39,884 nt of DNA from Rhodanobacter lindaniclasticus (GTDB lineage Bacteria > Pseudomonadota > Gammaproteobacteria > Xanthomonadales > Rhodanobacteraceae). Shown in pieces: positions 9,201-15,918 of this stretch. Every line of letters starts with the position of its first letter. Position 1 is the stretch's first letter. The position numbers and the translations under genes were made by a program. The DNA lies in contig NZ_MWIO01000022.1 in the NCBI RefSeq assembly GCF_004799035.1, positions 1-39,884 on the forward strand, in the 5' to 3' direction. The notes beneath the pieces are model-generated. The model did no database searches. It worked only from the letters and a program-made list of their open reading frames with translations, and was not told the DNA's origin.

Positions 9201-9624
9201 CGGTGATGCCGCGGATGCTGCGCGCCACGTAGATGCCCACGGCCTGCTCGGCGTAAGGCGCGGAGAACTCGTACAGCGGCACGCGCTCCGGCGTGCGGTA
9301 GAGCATGTCGATCACGTCGGCCTTGCCGGCCAGCAACTCTTTCTGCGCCTGGTCCCAGGCCATCGGTGCCAGTTCCACCTGGATGCCGGTGCGCTGCTGG
9401 AACAGCCGCCACATGTCCACTTCGTAGCCCTGCGGCTCGCCATTGCCGTCGAGGAACAGGAACGGTGGGTAGTTGTTGTCGGTGACCACGCGGATGTGCG
9501 CAGGGGCGGGCGACAGGGCGGCGGATGATGAGGCTGCCGGCGGCGCCGACGCGGTCGCTGCCGCAAACGCCGCGGCCAGGCCACAGAACGCTCCTCCGAT
9601 GCATGCCGTGCGCCATTGCTTCAT
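6289..9624 (-). CDS. Solute-binding/PAS sensor with degenerate GGDEF and intact EAL domains
   Basis: This 1111-residue inner-membrane protein has a signal peptide (1-27), a periplasmic family-3 solute-binding domain (about 42-265, including RVVTDNNYPPFLFLDGNGEP), one transmembrane helix (270-294), three PAS domains (about 305-425, 430-550, 551-670), a GGDEF domain (about 675-845) and an EAL domain (about 855-1105). The GGDEF signature reads RFGGGTF at 754-760, without the catalytic acidic pair, so cyclase activity is unlikely. The EAL domain keeps E889 of EAL, NVS at 948, the ITE glutamate at 983, DDFGTG at 1010, KID at 1031, EGVE at 1067 and Q1087, so it should hydrolyse cyclic di-GMP. Probably a periplasmic small molecule, perhaps an amino acid, controls it. 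The ATG at 9624 opens the signal peptide; the open frame extends to 9834. Confidence 0.93.
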   Translation of the reverse strand: MKQWRTACIGGAFCGLAAAFAAATASAPPAASSSAALSPAPAHIRVVTDNNYPPFLFLDGNGEPQGYEVDMWRLFQQRTGIQVELAPMAWDQAQKELLAGKADVIDMLYRTPERVPLYEFSAPYAEQAVGIYVARSIRGITDSAGLRGFPVAVERGDACAEHMRRQGITDLHEYTNYKEVIQAAVDGNIGVFCMDTNPANYYLYRYAALDKFYLAYILYTGHTRRAVRAGNGAMLQTVEHGMAMITPVERAALHERWLDRPAMPQPFVRTARIALVVGLVLALLLALWVWLLRRTVAARTGELRAQKRNLRALFDASPDAMWVSDGNGILTDCNDRTLGLFGRTSESLLGRTAFDAFDARNTRFAAASRSMSQSVLSNGQPRNAIVPYEAPDGDGRQLELSKVPLHEPTGAIHGVLTVARDVTRRLHGEAQLRLWAHAFQNAAFGVAICDSRTRLLTAVNPVFASERGYAPEEMVGTPVDALFPPDVLARQHERWAQADRLAHLVWETEQITRDGRRFPAKLDCSVIHDEGGAALYAILYAQDITERKRADSELRLAAVAFQTQEALMVTDAEGVIQRVNQAFTRLTGYRLEEVRGHPSSQVWARRDDEAPAHARQEQLGPDSFWQEERWIQVKHGQPRVVRAATSAVADAQGQVTHRVCTMVDLTSEREAHASVDHMTFFDPLTDLPNRHFLRNHLKHLLGQTEGFRALLLLVDLDHFKRVNDLRGHAAGDHLLTLIAQRLRRLLEDGCVLARFGGGTFALAVPCERSGRGERALRARECAECVRQALREPFRLATDTPVTITASIGWSELAAGHDTPESVLREAELAMYGAKAAGRDQVCRFEPEMLAELAQREGLVHDLRDAITQGAMALDLQAQVDRWGRVLGAEALLRWTRRGTPVSPTVFIPIAEESGLIVPLGDWVLQRACELLVVWAERPATRSLTLAVNVSARQFNQARFVDGVRNALASTGADPSRLKLEITETTILGDLAEAAVKLTALRAQGIRISLDDFGTGYSSLTYLSRLPLDQLKIDQSFVACLPDDANGAMVAQTIIGMGRGLGLEVIAEGVETIAQRQFLMSQGCDVFQGYLIGRPMPPAEFEAMLEAHPTPV

Positions 9625-9766
9625 GCAGGTGCCTCGTGCGGTCGCCGTCCCCGTTGCGAAGTTCAACCATACCCCAATCGGTGCGGCCCCGCGCAGGCCG
9701 GTCCGGCTCGCTGCGGGACATCCCTGCCTTGTAGCGGCGGCGCCGGGAATCCCTTGAATGCGGCGC

Positions 9767-10687
9767 TCATGTTGCGCGCGTGCGCTGGCGGCGGCCCGGT
9801 CCCGGCGCAGAGGCGAGCCAGCTGCGCAGGTCATGGCGGATGATCGCGGCCAGCCGGCTCACCGCCGGGTTCGGCGCCGGCTCGGCGAACATCAGCGCGA
9901 GGCCGAGCGTGCGCGGCGCGGGCAACGCTGCCGGCGCGGTGTCGAGTATCCGCACGCTGGCCGGCAGGCCCAGCGGCGTGCGCAGGGTGATGCCCAACCC
10001 CGCCGCCACCGCGGCCCATACGCCGGCCAGGCTGGCGCTGCTGAAGGCCACCCGCCAGGCGATGCCGGCGCGATCCAGGGCGTCGATCGCGGTGCTGCGC
10101 AGCAGGCAGGGCGGTTCCAGCATCACCAGCGGCAGCGGTTCGCCACGGTCGAGCGTGAGCGGCGTCGTCGCCGCGCCGATCCAGCGCATCGGCACCTTGC
10201 CCAGGTGTTCGCCGTGCGCGGCGGGCGTGCCGGTTTCCCACGCCAGCGCCAGGTCGAGCCGGCCCGCGTCCAGTTGCTGCCGCAGTTCGGCGTTGCGCGC
10301 GATGCGGGCCTCGATGCGCACCTGCGGGTGGGCGCGGGCGAAGCGCCCGAGCACGTCGGGCAACAGCGTCTCGCCGAAATCCTCCTGCAGGCCCAGCCGG
10401 ACCCGCCCGGCCAGTTCGCTGCCGCGGACCGCGGCCGCCGCCTCGTCGTTGAGTTCCAGCAGGCGCCGCGCATAAGCCAGCATGACCTCGCCCGCGTCGG
10501 TCAGCGCCATGCCGCGGCCCGCCTTGCGCAGCAGCGGGGTGCCGGCCTGTTTCTCCAGCTTCTTCAGTTGCGCGCTGACTGCCGAGGTGGAGCGGCCGAG
10601 CCGGTCGGCCGCCTTGGCGAAGCTGCCCAGTTCGATGCCGCTGGCGAAGCTGCGCAGGACATCGAGATCGAAAGTGATGCGACGCAT
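9767..10687 (-). CDS. LysR-family transcriptional regulator
   Basis: The 306-residue protein starts MRRITFDLDVLRSFASGIEL and has the N-terminal winged helix-turn-helix of LysR regulators (about 7-65: LGSFAKAADRLGRSTSAVSAQLKKLE), followed by a periplasmic-binding-like effector domain from about residue 92 (ELAGRVRLGLQEDFGETLLP). It is divergent from the DUF4865 / tautomerase / cupin genes, with 105 bases between starts, the classical LysR layout, so it most likely controls that set and itself. The shared intergenic region contains a palindrome at 10696-10710. The effector is unknown. The C-terminal residues are arginine-rich, which is slightly unusual. Confidence 0.93.
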   Translation of the reverse strand: MRRITFDLDVLRSFASGIELGSFAKAADRLGRSTSAVSAQLKKLEKQAGTPLLRKAGRGMALTDAGEVMLAYARRLLELNDEAAAAVRGSELAGRVRLGLQEDFGETLLPDVLGRFARAHPQVRIEARIARNAELRQQLDAGRLDLALAWETGTPAAHGEHLGKVPMRWIGAATTPLTLDRGEPLPLVMLEPPCLLRSTAIDALDRAGIAWRVAFSSASLAGVWAAVAAGLGITLRTPLGLPASVRILDTAPAALPAPRTLGLALMFAEPAPNPAVSRLAAIIRHDLRSWLASAPGPGRRQRTRAT

Positions 10688-10695
10688 GGTGACAG

Positions 10696-10710
10696 TCCTG
10701 TTTTTCAGGA
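10696..10710. promoter_or_regulatory. Candidate LysR operator palindrome
   Basis: TCCTG-TTTTT-CAGGA is a perfect 5-base inverted repeat around five T residues, nine bases inside the divergent region from the lysR start. LysR regulators commonly bind interrupted T...A dyads between divergent genes. A second weaker dyad, GAAATTCCCGATTTTC, lies at 10722-10737. The assignment is inferred from position and symmetry only. Confidence 0.4.
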
Positions 10711-10792
10711 TTGTTTATGCCGAAATTCCCGATTTTCAAGACCAGATTGGCGCGCTACCGTGGATCGCGTCAACCCGCCCCAGGAGCACTCC

Positions 10793-11377
10793 ATGATCGC
10801 GATGCAGTACGCCTTCAGCTTGCCTGCCGATTACGACATGGCGATCATCCGCCGTCGCATCGCCGACAAGGGCCATCTGCTCGACGACTTCCCGCGGCTG
10901 TGTTTCAAGGCGTACCTGTATGCCGGGCACGACGACGACGCCACGCCGGGCGAGCAGAACACTTACGCGCCGTTCTACCTGTGGCAGGACAGCGAAGGCA
11001 TGAACGCGTTCCTGGCCGGTGCCGGCTTCGCTGCGCTCACCCGCGCGTTCGGCTGGCCGCCGGTGCGCACGTGGTCGGTGTGGCGGGCGGATCGGGCCGC
11101 GGATCTGCGTGCGGCTGCGCGGGCAACGCGCGAGCTCGTCGCCATTTCCGAGCATGCGCCGCTCGCCGAGCTGCGCGAGGCCGAGACGCGCGCGGCGCAG
11201 GTCGATCGCGCCGCCGGTGCGCTGGCCGCCGTCAGCGCCTTCGATCCCACCGGCTGGACGCTGCTGCGCCTGCGGCTGTGGCCCGACGCGCACGGTCCCG
11301 TCGCCGGTGCGTGCAACTACCGCGTGGGGCATGTCTCGCAGCCCGGCGCCCGCGGTTCGGCGGTTGTGATTTCTTGA
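10793..11377 (+). CDS. DUF4865 family protein
   Basis: The 194-residue product begins MIAMQYAFSLPADYDMAIIR and continues with RRIADKGHLLDDFPRLCFKA, the conserved start of DUF4865 proteins. YAPFYLWQDSEGMNAFL and the FGWPPVRTW segment also fit, and suggest a ferredoxin-like alpha/beta fold of the dimeric alpha-beta barrel type. Its biochemical function is not known. GGAG at 10783-10786 supports the ATG at 10793; the longer open frame upstream runs through the divergent promoter and is rejected. The tautomerase gene follows after 18 bases. DUF4865, tautomerase and LysR genes often occur together, which suggests a small-molecule conversion under LysR control. Confidence 0.85.
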   Translation: MIAMQYAFSLPADYDMAIIRRRIADKGHLLDDFPRLCFKAYLYAGHDDDATPGEQNTYAPFYLWQDSEGMNAFLAGAGFAALTRAFGWPPVRTWSVWRADRAADLRAAARATRELVAISEHAPLAELREAETRAAQVDRAAGALAAVSAFDPTGWTLLRLRLWPDAHGPVAGACNYRVGHVSQPGARGSAVVIS

Positions 11378-11395
11378 ACCCTCCGGAGACTTCCC

Positions 11396-11776
11396 ATGCC
11401 CCTCGTTCGCATCGCCTTGCGCCGCGGCAAGCCGGCCACCCATCTCGCCGCCCTGCGTGACGGCATCTACCATGCCATGCGCGACACCTTCGACGTGCCC
11501 GAGCACGATCGCTTCATCGTGGTCAGCCAGCACGACGAGGACGAGTTCGACGCCGATCCGGGCTATCTCGGCATCGCCCGCAGCGACGATCTCGTGATCG
11601 TGCAGATCACCTGCGCCAGCGGCCGCAGCACGACGCAGAAGCAGGCGTTGTACCGGCGCATCGCCGACAACCTCGCCGCCGCCCCTGGCCTGCGCCCGCA
11701 GGACGTGTTCATCAACTTGGTGGAGACGAGCCGCGACAACTGGTCGTTCGGCAACGGCATCGCGCAATACGTGTGA
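11396..11776 (+). CDS. Tautomerase-family protein
   Basis: The 126-residue protein starts MPLVRIALRRGKPATHLAAL, with the proline directly after the initiator methionine that serves as the catalytic general base in the tautomerase superfamily (4-oxalocrotonate tautomerase / MIF fold). DPGYLGIARSDDLVIVQITC and the C-terminal DVFINLVETSRDNWSFGNGI match the longer tautomerase_2 type. It probably works as a trimer in the cytoplasm on an enol or keto acid that cannot be identified here. It follows the DUF4865 gene by 18 bases and is almost certainly co-transcribed with it. The W-S-F-G-N-G-x-A-Q-Y C-terminus is a recognisable feature of the subgroup. Confidence 0.9.
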   Translation: MPLVRIALRRGKPATHLAALRDGIYHAMRDTFDVPEHDRFIVVSQHDEDEFDADPGYLGIARSDDLVIVQITCASGRSTTQKQALYRRIADNLAAAPGLRPQDVFINLVETSRDNWSFGNGIAQYV

Positions 11777-11851
11777 CGGCCTCTGTCGCAGTTTGCCGCG
11801 TGATGGGGTTCTTCCGTGGCAGCAGGTTCTACCCGGACGGAGGATGCACCC

Positions 11852-12346
11852 ATGAACACGACATGCACGATCGCCTTGCTGGCGCTTTCACTGGTACCGG
11901 CCCCGACCCCCGCGGCGGCCGCGCCGCCTGCTGCTGCCGCCGTGCAACTCGCGCCCGGCGACCTGACATGGATGCCGGCACCGCCGGTGCTGCCCAAGGG
12001 CGTGCAGCTGGCGGTGCTGAGCGGCAATCCGTTCGCGGAAGGGTTCACCACCCTGCGCCTGAAGATCCCGCCGCACACCATGTTGGCGCCGCACTGGCAC
12101 CCGACCGCCGAGGGTTTCACCGTGCTGCAGGGAACCTTCCACATCGGCATGGGCGACCAGGTGGACAAGGCCGCGGCCAAGGCGCTGCCGGCGATGAGCT
12201 ACGCGTCGCTGCCGGCGATGCATCACCACTATGCCTATACCGCGGACGAAGGCGTGGTCATCGACCTGAGTTTCTACGGGCCGTTCCAGATCCACTACGT
12301 GCATCCGGCCGACGATCCGTCGCAGGTGGCCGCGACGAAGCCCTGA
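11852..12346 (+). CDS. Exported cupin-domain protein
   Basis: The 164-residue product has a signal peptide (MNTTCTIALLALSLVPAPTP, cleaved after the alanine-rich stretch near residue 26) and a single cupin barrel. The first cupin motif is visible as HWHPTAEGFTVLQGTFHIGMG with H-x-H-xxx-E metal ligands, and the second as LPAMHHHYAY. It is therefore a periplasmic metal-binding cupin; whether it is an enzyme or a sensor is unknown. An in-frame ATG at 11816 would add 12 residues in front of the signal peptide; GGAGG just before 11852 favours the shorter form. It lies 75 bases after the tautomerase gene and may belong to the same LysR-controlled set. Confidence 0.85.
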   Translation: MNTTCTIALLALSLVPAPTPAAAAPPAAAAVQLAPGDLTWMPAPPVLPKGVQLAVLSGNPFAEGFTTLRLKIPPHTMLAPHWHPTAEGFTVLQGTFHIGMGDQVDKAAAKALPAMSYASLPAMHHHYAYTADEGVVIDLSFYGPFQIHYVHPADDPSQVAATKP

Positions 12347-12365
12347 GGGTGGGTCGCGCGGCGGC

Positions 12366-12914
12366 CTAGATGCCTGCGTGGTACGGCCGGCCCGCCACGC
12401 AGTTGTCTACTTCCCGCTGACTGATGTGCGCGTAGGGCCGCAGGTTCACCACCGCCTGCACCATCTCGTCCTGGCGCCGCACCACGTCGCCCAGCGCGGC
12501 GCAGAATTCGGGCGAGTGGGAGAGCGCGAGGCCTTGCTGCTCCAGCTTCTTCTCCATCTTGTCCAGGCGGCCGGTCATCATCGCGAACACGGTCCTGGCC
12601 ATGACGTGCCGGGTCATGTGCGTGGCCTTGTCCAGCGAGAGATCCACCAGCGCGATCACCGCCTCGCGGTAGCGCAGCGTCTCGGCCTTCTGCGTCCGGG
12701 AAAGGACCAGGCTGTCGCTGCCGATCTTCACCGCGCCGGATGCATCGATGCTGGCGTCGGGATAGCCCTTGGCGTTCATGCCCAGCGGCTCGCGATGCAC
12801 CTCGGCACGTGCCGATTCGATCTCGCGCGTGGCCACGCCCGAGCAGCCCGTGCCCAGCACGGTCACGAGGACGAGGAGGGCGCCAGCCAGGCGCGGTCGG
12901 TTTGCTTGAAACAT
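12366..12914 (-). CDS. Hypothetical lipoprotein, DUF2884/YggN-like at best
   Basis: The 182-residue product starts with a basic N-region and a lipoprotein signal ending LGTGCSG (cysteine about 24), so it is a predicted lipoprotein. The mature part contains an AKGYPDASIDASGAVKIGSD segment and long amphipathic helices rich in charge (LDKMEKKLEQQGLAL). The pattern G-A-V-x-I-G-x-x-x-L-x-L-S followed by an R-Y-R-E-A-V helix recalls YggN-type periplasmic proteins, but the match is only an impression. It lies 18 bases after the DUF5694-like gene on the same strand, which implies co-transcription. The function is unknown. Confidence 0.75.
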   Translation of the reverse strand: MFQANRPRLAGALLVLVTVLGTGCSGVATREIESARAEVHREPLGMNAKGYPDASIDASGAVKIGSDSLVLSRTQKAETLRYREAVIALVDLSLDKATHMTRHVMARTVFAMMTGRLDKMEKKLEQQGLALSHSPEFCAALGDVVRRQDEMVQAVVNLRPYAHISQREVDNCVAGRPYHAGI

Positions 12915-12932
12915 GCGGGATTCCCGGGGCGG

Positions 12933-14000
12933 TTACTGCAGTACTTTTTCCGCGTCGACGATGGCCACGCCCTGCATCTGGCCCAGCAGGCTGTCGAACC
13001 ACGGCTTGTGGGTGGCGCCGACGATGCACAGCACGCGGGCACCGGGACGTTCGCGGAATGCCGCGCGCACGTTGGCCACCATGCGCAGGTTGCGCGTCTC
13101 CCAGCCGGCGACGTAGATGCGCGCCAGGCGGGCGGGCGACTTCTCGCGCATCGCCGCGCCCATGTCGGCGTCGATCTGCCTGCGCAGGACGTCGGGCCGG
13201 TTGATGAAGCGGTACAGCGCGAGAATGTCGCCGTGGAGGGTGAGCGTTTCCTGCCGTTTGCGATCGGCGGCCACCTCGCTTGCGCTGGCGGCCCAGGCGC
13301 TGCGGATCGCGTTGGCGTAGGCCGGCACGTCGGGCACGTCCACGTTGTCGCCGGAGTGGTCGTCGACCGGATACACGCGTTGCAGGCCGAGCCGTGCAGC
13401 GAGGCGCGCGGCGATCTGCAGGTCTTCGCCGTTTCGCGTCTGCAGTTCGCGCAGGCGGGTGGCCAGCGCATCGTCCAGGCCATCGCCGGCGTGTCGTTCG
13501 GCCTGCGGCAATTGCAGCCACTGGGTCAGCGCCGAGGCGTCGTCGCCGGCGGCAAGGAACAGCGCGGCCAGGTGCCGGCGCTGCGCCGCGTGCGGCTGCG
13601 CCGGCCAGTGCGCGAGTGACTCCTTCACTGCGGCTACCGCAGCGGGAACATCCAGGCCGGTGGCTTTCCTCGCTGCCGTGGTGTCGCTGCAGTAGGTCGC
13701 GACATCCTGCGCCGCGTAGATCGCCGGGTTGCGCCTCATCATCGCGCAGCTTTCGCCGGGGATCGCCTCGACAGTGATGATGTCGGGCTTGAACGCAGTC
13801 AGCTTCGCCAGCACCGGCTGCAAGGTGACGGCCTCGAACCCTTCGGGCATCTGCGACAGATGCACGCTGCCCAGCACCAGCACCTGCGATGGCGGACCGG
13901 CCATGCCCCGGTCCAGTCCGGACAGGTCGACCTGCGCCGGTGCCGTGCCCGACCACAGCAGCACCGCCAGCAGGCCACAGCTTGTCCATCGATTCGTCAT
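12933..14000 (-). CDS. Exported DUF5694-like protein
   Basis: The 355-residue product has an N-terminal signal peptide (MTNRWTSCGLLAVLLWSGTA, cleaved near APA-Q). The mature part opens with QVLVLGSVHLSQMPEGFEAV and PDIITVEAIPGESCAMM, and near the C-terminus has VLCIVGATHKPWFDSLLGQM. The strand-G-x-x-H-L, VE and GxxHxxxxxxLL layout resembles DUF5694 and, more remotely, TraB/PrgY-type proteins, for which no clear enzymatic role is established. It is probably periplasmic. It is the first gene of a minus-strand pair with the lipoprotein at 12366-12914. The open frame continues into the upstream region, but the signal peptide fixes the start at 14000. Confidence 0.8.
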   Translation of the reverse strand: MTNRWTSCGLLAVLLWSGTAPAQVDLSGLDRGMAGPPSQVLVLGSVHLSQMPEGFEAVTLQPVLAKLTAFKPDIITVEAIPGESCAMMRRNPAIYAAQDVATYCSDTTAARKATGLDVPAAVAAVKESLAHWPAQPHAAQRRHLAALFLAAGDDASALTQWLQLPQAERHAGDGLDDALATRLRELQTRNGEDLQIAARLAARLGLQRVYPVDDHSGDNVDVPDVPAYANAIRSAWAASASEVAADRKRQETLTLHGDILALYRFINRPDVLRRQIDADMGAAMREKSPARLARIYVAGWETRNLRMVANVRAAFRERPGARVLCIVGATHKPWFDSLLGQMQGVAIVDAEKVLQ

Positions 14001-14437
14001 GCGTCGCTCCGCTGCGGCAGGTATGGGGAAGGCGCGGTGTCGGCCCTGGTGGTCCCGGCATCACGGGTCGTAACCGCCGCGATGCCACCGCACGTCGTCA
14101 GCCCATGGTGCGTACGCGCGCCGGCACGGGCGCGTGCGAGAAGTCACTAGGCAATCCGGCATGGCCACGCAGCACTTTCCCGGATCGCCCGCCGGTGGGT
14201 ATCACCTGACCCGGGGGAACGCAGTAGCGGGTCATTCGCGCCCCGGTTCGCGGCGCATGGACGTGTGCCGGCCGCGCCGCGGCGCGATCGCCGTGTCGCG
14301 GCGTGCTGGCATGTCGCTTGCTGGACATGGCATCGGGGGCGGGCGATCGGAATCCGGCGGCGGGCGGGCCGCCAGGTTCCGGTTGTCACAGCCGCCTTCG
14401 CCCGGGCAACCGGCAATCCAGCGCAGGAGGCTTTTTC
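14001..14437. other. Divergent intergenic region upstream of the radical SAM operon
   Basis: These 437 bases separate the DUF5694-like gene (minus) from the small-protein gene at 14438 (plus) and should hold both promoters. One feature stands out: TGACCCG at 14207-14213 and CGGGTCA at 14228-14234 form a perfect 7-base inverted repeat with a 14-base spacer, usable either as an operator or as a leader hairpin. Open frames crossing the region have shadow-like composition. A consensus AGGAGG lies at 14425-14430. Confidence 0.45.
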
Positions 14438-14770
14438 ATGGCCACGACTCGCAAGATCACCAGCAACGCGAACAGAGGCTCAGCCAAGCTGTTCGCCCTC
14501 AAGCCGCACGACCACGCCGGCATTGCCAAGGCGCTCGGCATGGCACGCAGCGATTACGAAGTGAAGTGGTGGTGGAAGTACGGGCAGCCGGCAATCGACC
14601 TGATCCAGGCGCAACTGGAGGTCAACGCCAAGCAACTCGGCCCGGTGGTCAGCCAGCTGATGCGGCTGAACGGTCCGACGCTGCAGGTCAGCGCATCGTG
14701 CTTCCCCTACGGCATCCCGGTGCCGGAGTGGTTCCGGCTCGAAGTGAACATCCGCAACGCCGGTCGCTAG
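14438..14770 (+). CDS. Small protein encoded before a radical SAM enzyme; candidate modified peptide precursor
   Basis: The product has 110 residues and I do not recognise a family. It starts at the ATG behind a perfect AGGAGG with a 7-base spacer, the strongest ribosome binding site noticed in this window. The N-terminal 25 residues are basic and polar; EVKWWWKYGQPAIDL at 41-55 has three adjacent tryptophans between lysines, then a tyrosine; a probable helix covers 52-78; the C-terminal third has TLQVSASCFPYGIPVPEWFR with the only cysteine (residue 88). No signal peptide or membrane helix is visible. The radical SAM gene begins 68 bases downstream. Position, size and aromatic-rich motifs suggest a substrate of that enzyme, but a small accessory or binding protein is equally possible from sequence alone. 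Confidence 0.75.
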   Translation: MATTRKITSNANRGSAKLFALKPHDHAGIAKALGMARSDYEVKWWWKYGQPAIDLIQAQLEVNAKQLGPVVSQLMRLNGPTLQVSASCFPYGIPVPEWFRLEVNIRNAGR

Positions 14771-14790
14771 AAACCGATCGATGCGTCCAT

Positions 14791-14815
14791 GCGGCCGGAG
14801 CCATCGCCCGGCCGC
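14791..14815 (+). promoter_or_regulatory. GC-rich hairpin between the small-protein and radical SAM genes
   Basis: GCGGCCGG (14791-14798) pairs perfectly with CCGGCCGC (14808-14815) across a 9-base loop. It has no U-run after it, so it is more likely an RNA-stability or attenuation element than an intrinsic terminator. It would favour the upstream small-protein message over the enzyme message. Confidence 0.4.
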
Positions 14816-14838
14816 CGTTGCCTTGCCGCGAGAACGTC

Positions 14839-15897
14839 ATGGGCCCGACCGGCGACGTCGTCAACGTCATCCAGATCCACCCCACGCTGCGCTGCAACCT
14901 GCGTTGCCGGCATTGCTACTCCACCTCCGGCCCGGAGCAGCGCGGCGAGCTGGACGTGGAGCTGCTCGAGGGTTTCCTCGCCGACGCAGCAGGCGAGGGT
15001 TACAACGCGATCGGCATGTCCGGCGGCGAACCGCTGACCTGGAAGCCGCTGTCGCGCCTGTTGGCGTTCGCGCGGTCGCTGGGTTTCGCCACCTCGGTCA
15101 CCAGCAACGGCTTGCTGCTCGATGCCCGGCGGCTGGCGCAACTGGCGCCGCATCTCGGGCTGCTGGCGATCAGCCTCGATGGCGTGCCGGAGAGCCACAA
15201 CCGCATGCGCAACCGCGCGCATGCGTTCGAGCAGATGCGCGCCAAACTCGACCTGCTGCGCGCGGCCGGCGTGCCGTTCGGTTTCATCTTCACGCTGACC
15301 ATGGACAACCTGCCCGAGCTGGATTGGGTGGCCGGCTTCGCCGCGGCTGAGGGCGCGCGGTTGCTGCAGATCCATCCGCTGGAGCAGGTCGGCCGCGCCC
15401 GCGAATACGAGCTGCGTCCGCCGGACGACCTGGAGCTGGCGTACGGTTTCCTCGAAGTGGCGCGGCTGCAGCGGCAGTACCGGGAGCAGCTGACCTTGCA
15501 GTACGACGTGGCCGATCGCCAGCTGATCGCGCGCGAACCCTGCCGCGCCTTCGCCGGCCCGGCGGTCGCCGCGGACGTGGCCGCCGATGCCCGGCTGGCT
15601 GCGCTGGTGTCACCGCTGGTGGTGCAGGAGGACGGCTGGGTGGTGCCGATCCAGCACGGCTTCGCCACCGCCCATGCGATCGCGCGGCTCGATCGCGGCT
15701 CGTTCCGCCCGCAGGCCGCGCGCTGGAAGCGCGAACGCTATCCGCGCTTCCGCCATCTCGCCGAGCAGGTCTGGGCCGACATGCGCGACGCACCGGAGCA
15801 CCTGCCGTTCACCAACTGGTATGCCGCGATCACCACGGCCAGCGCGCATCGACCGGCGCGCCGGCTGCTGGCGACGCCGGTGCAGGTGACGGCCTAG
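14839..15897 (+). CDS. Radical SAM protein with a cysteine-less SPASM-like C-terminus
   Basis: The 352-residue enzyme has the radical SAM cluster motif CNLRCRHC (C19, C23, C26; CX3CX2C), the SAM-binding SGGEP at 61-65, and TSNG at 88-91 followed by the ISLDG strand at 111-115, all as in peptide-modifying radical SAM enzymes. The C-terminus (C235, then LVVQEDGWVVPIQHGF at 260-275) looks like the SPASM region, in which the usual PC is PI; the protein has only four cysteines, so auxiliary iron-sulfur clusters are not expected. The ATG at 14839 has a weak ribosome binding site. It lies 68 bases behind the small protein and 21 before the anchored Ig-like protein. The likely substrate is the small protein, by position. 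Confidence 0.9.
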   Translation: MGPTGDVVNVIQIHPTLRCNLRCRHCYSTSGPEQRGELDVELLEGFLADAAGEGYNAIGMSGGEPLTWKPLSRLLAFARSLGFATSVTSNGLLLDARRLAQLAPHLGLLAISLDGVPESHNRMRNRAHAFEQMRAKLDLLRAAGVPFGFIFTLTMDNLPELDWVAGFAAAEGARLLQIHPLEQVGRAREYELRPPDDLELAYGFLEVARLQRQYREQLTLQYDVADRQLIAREPCRAFAGPAVAADVAADARLAALVSPLVVQEDGWVVPIQHGFATAHAIARLDRGSFRPQAARWKRERYPRFRHLAEQVWADMRDAPEHLPFTNWYAAITTASAHRPARRLLATPVQVTA

Positions 15898-15918
15898 ACC
15901 GAACCCTCGGGGGACGAT

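Noticed and set aside
14134..14838. Radical SAM protein starting at 14134 with a 235-residue extension
   Set aside because: The extension runs through the small-protein gene in another frame, is arginine- and proline-rich, and has no ribosome binding site; the motif spacing fits a start at 14839.
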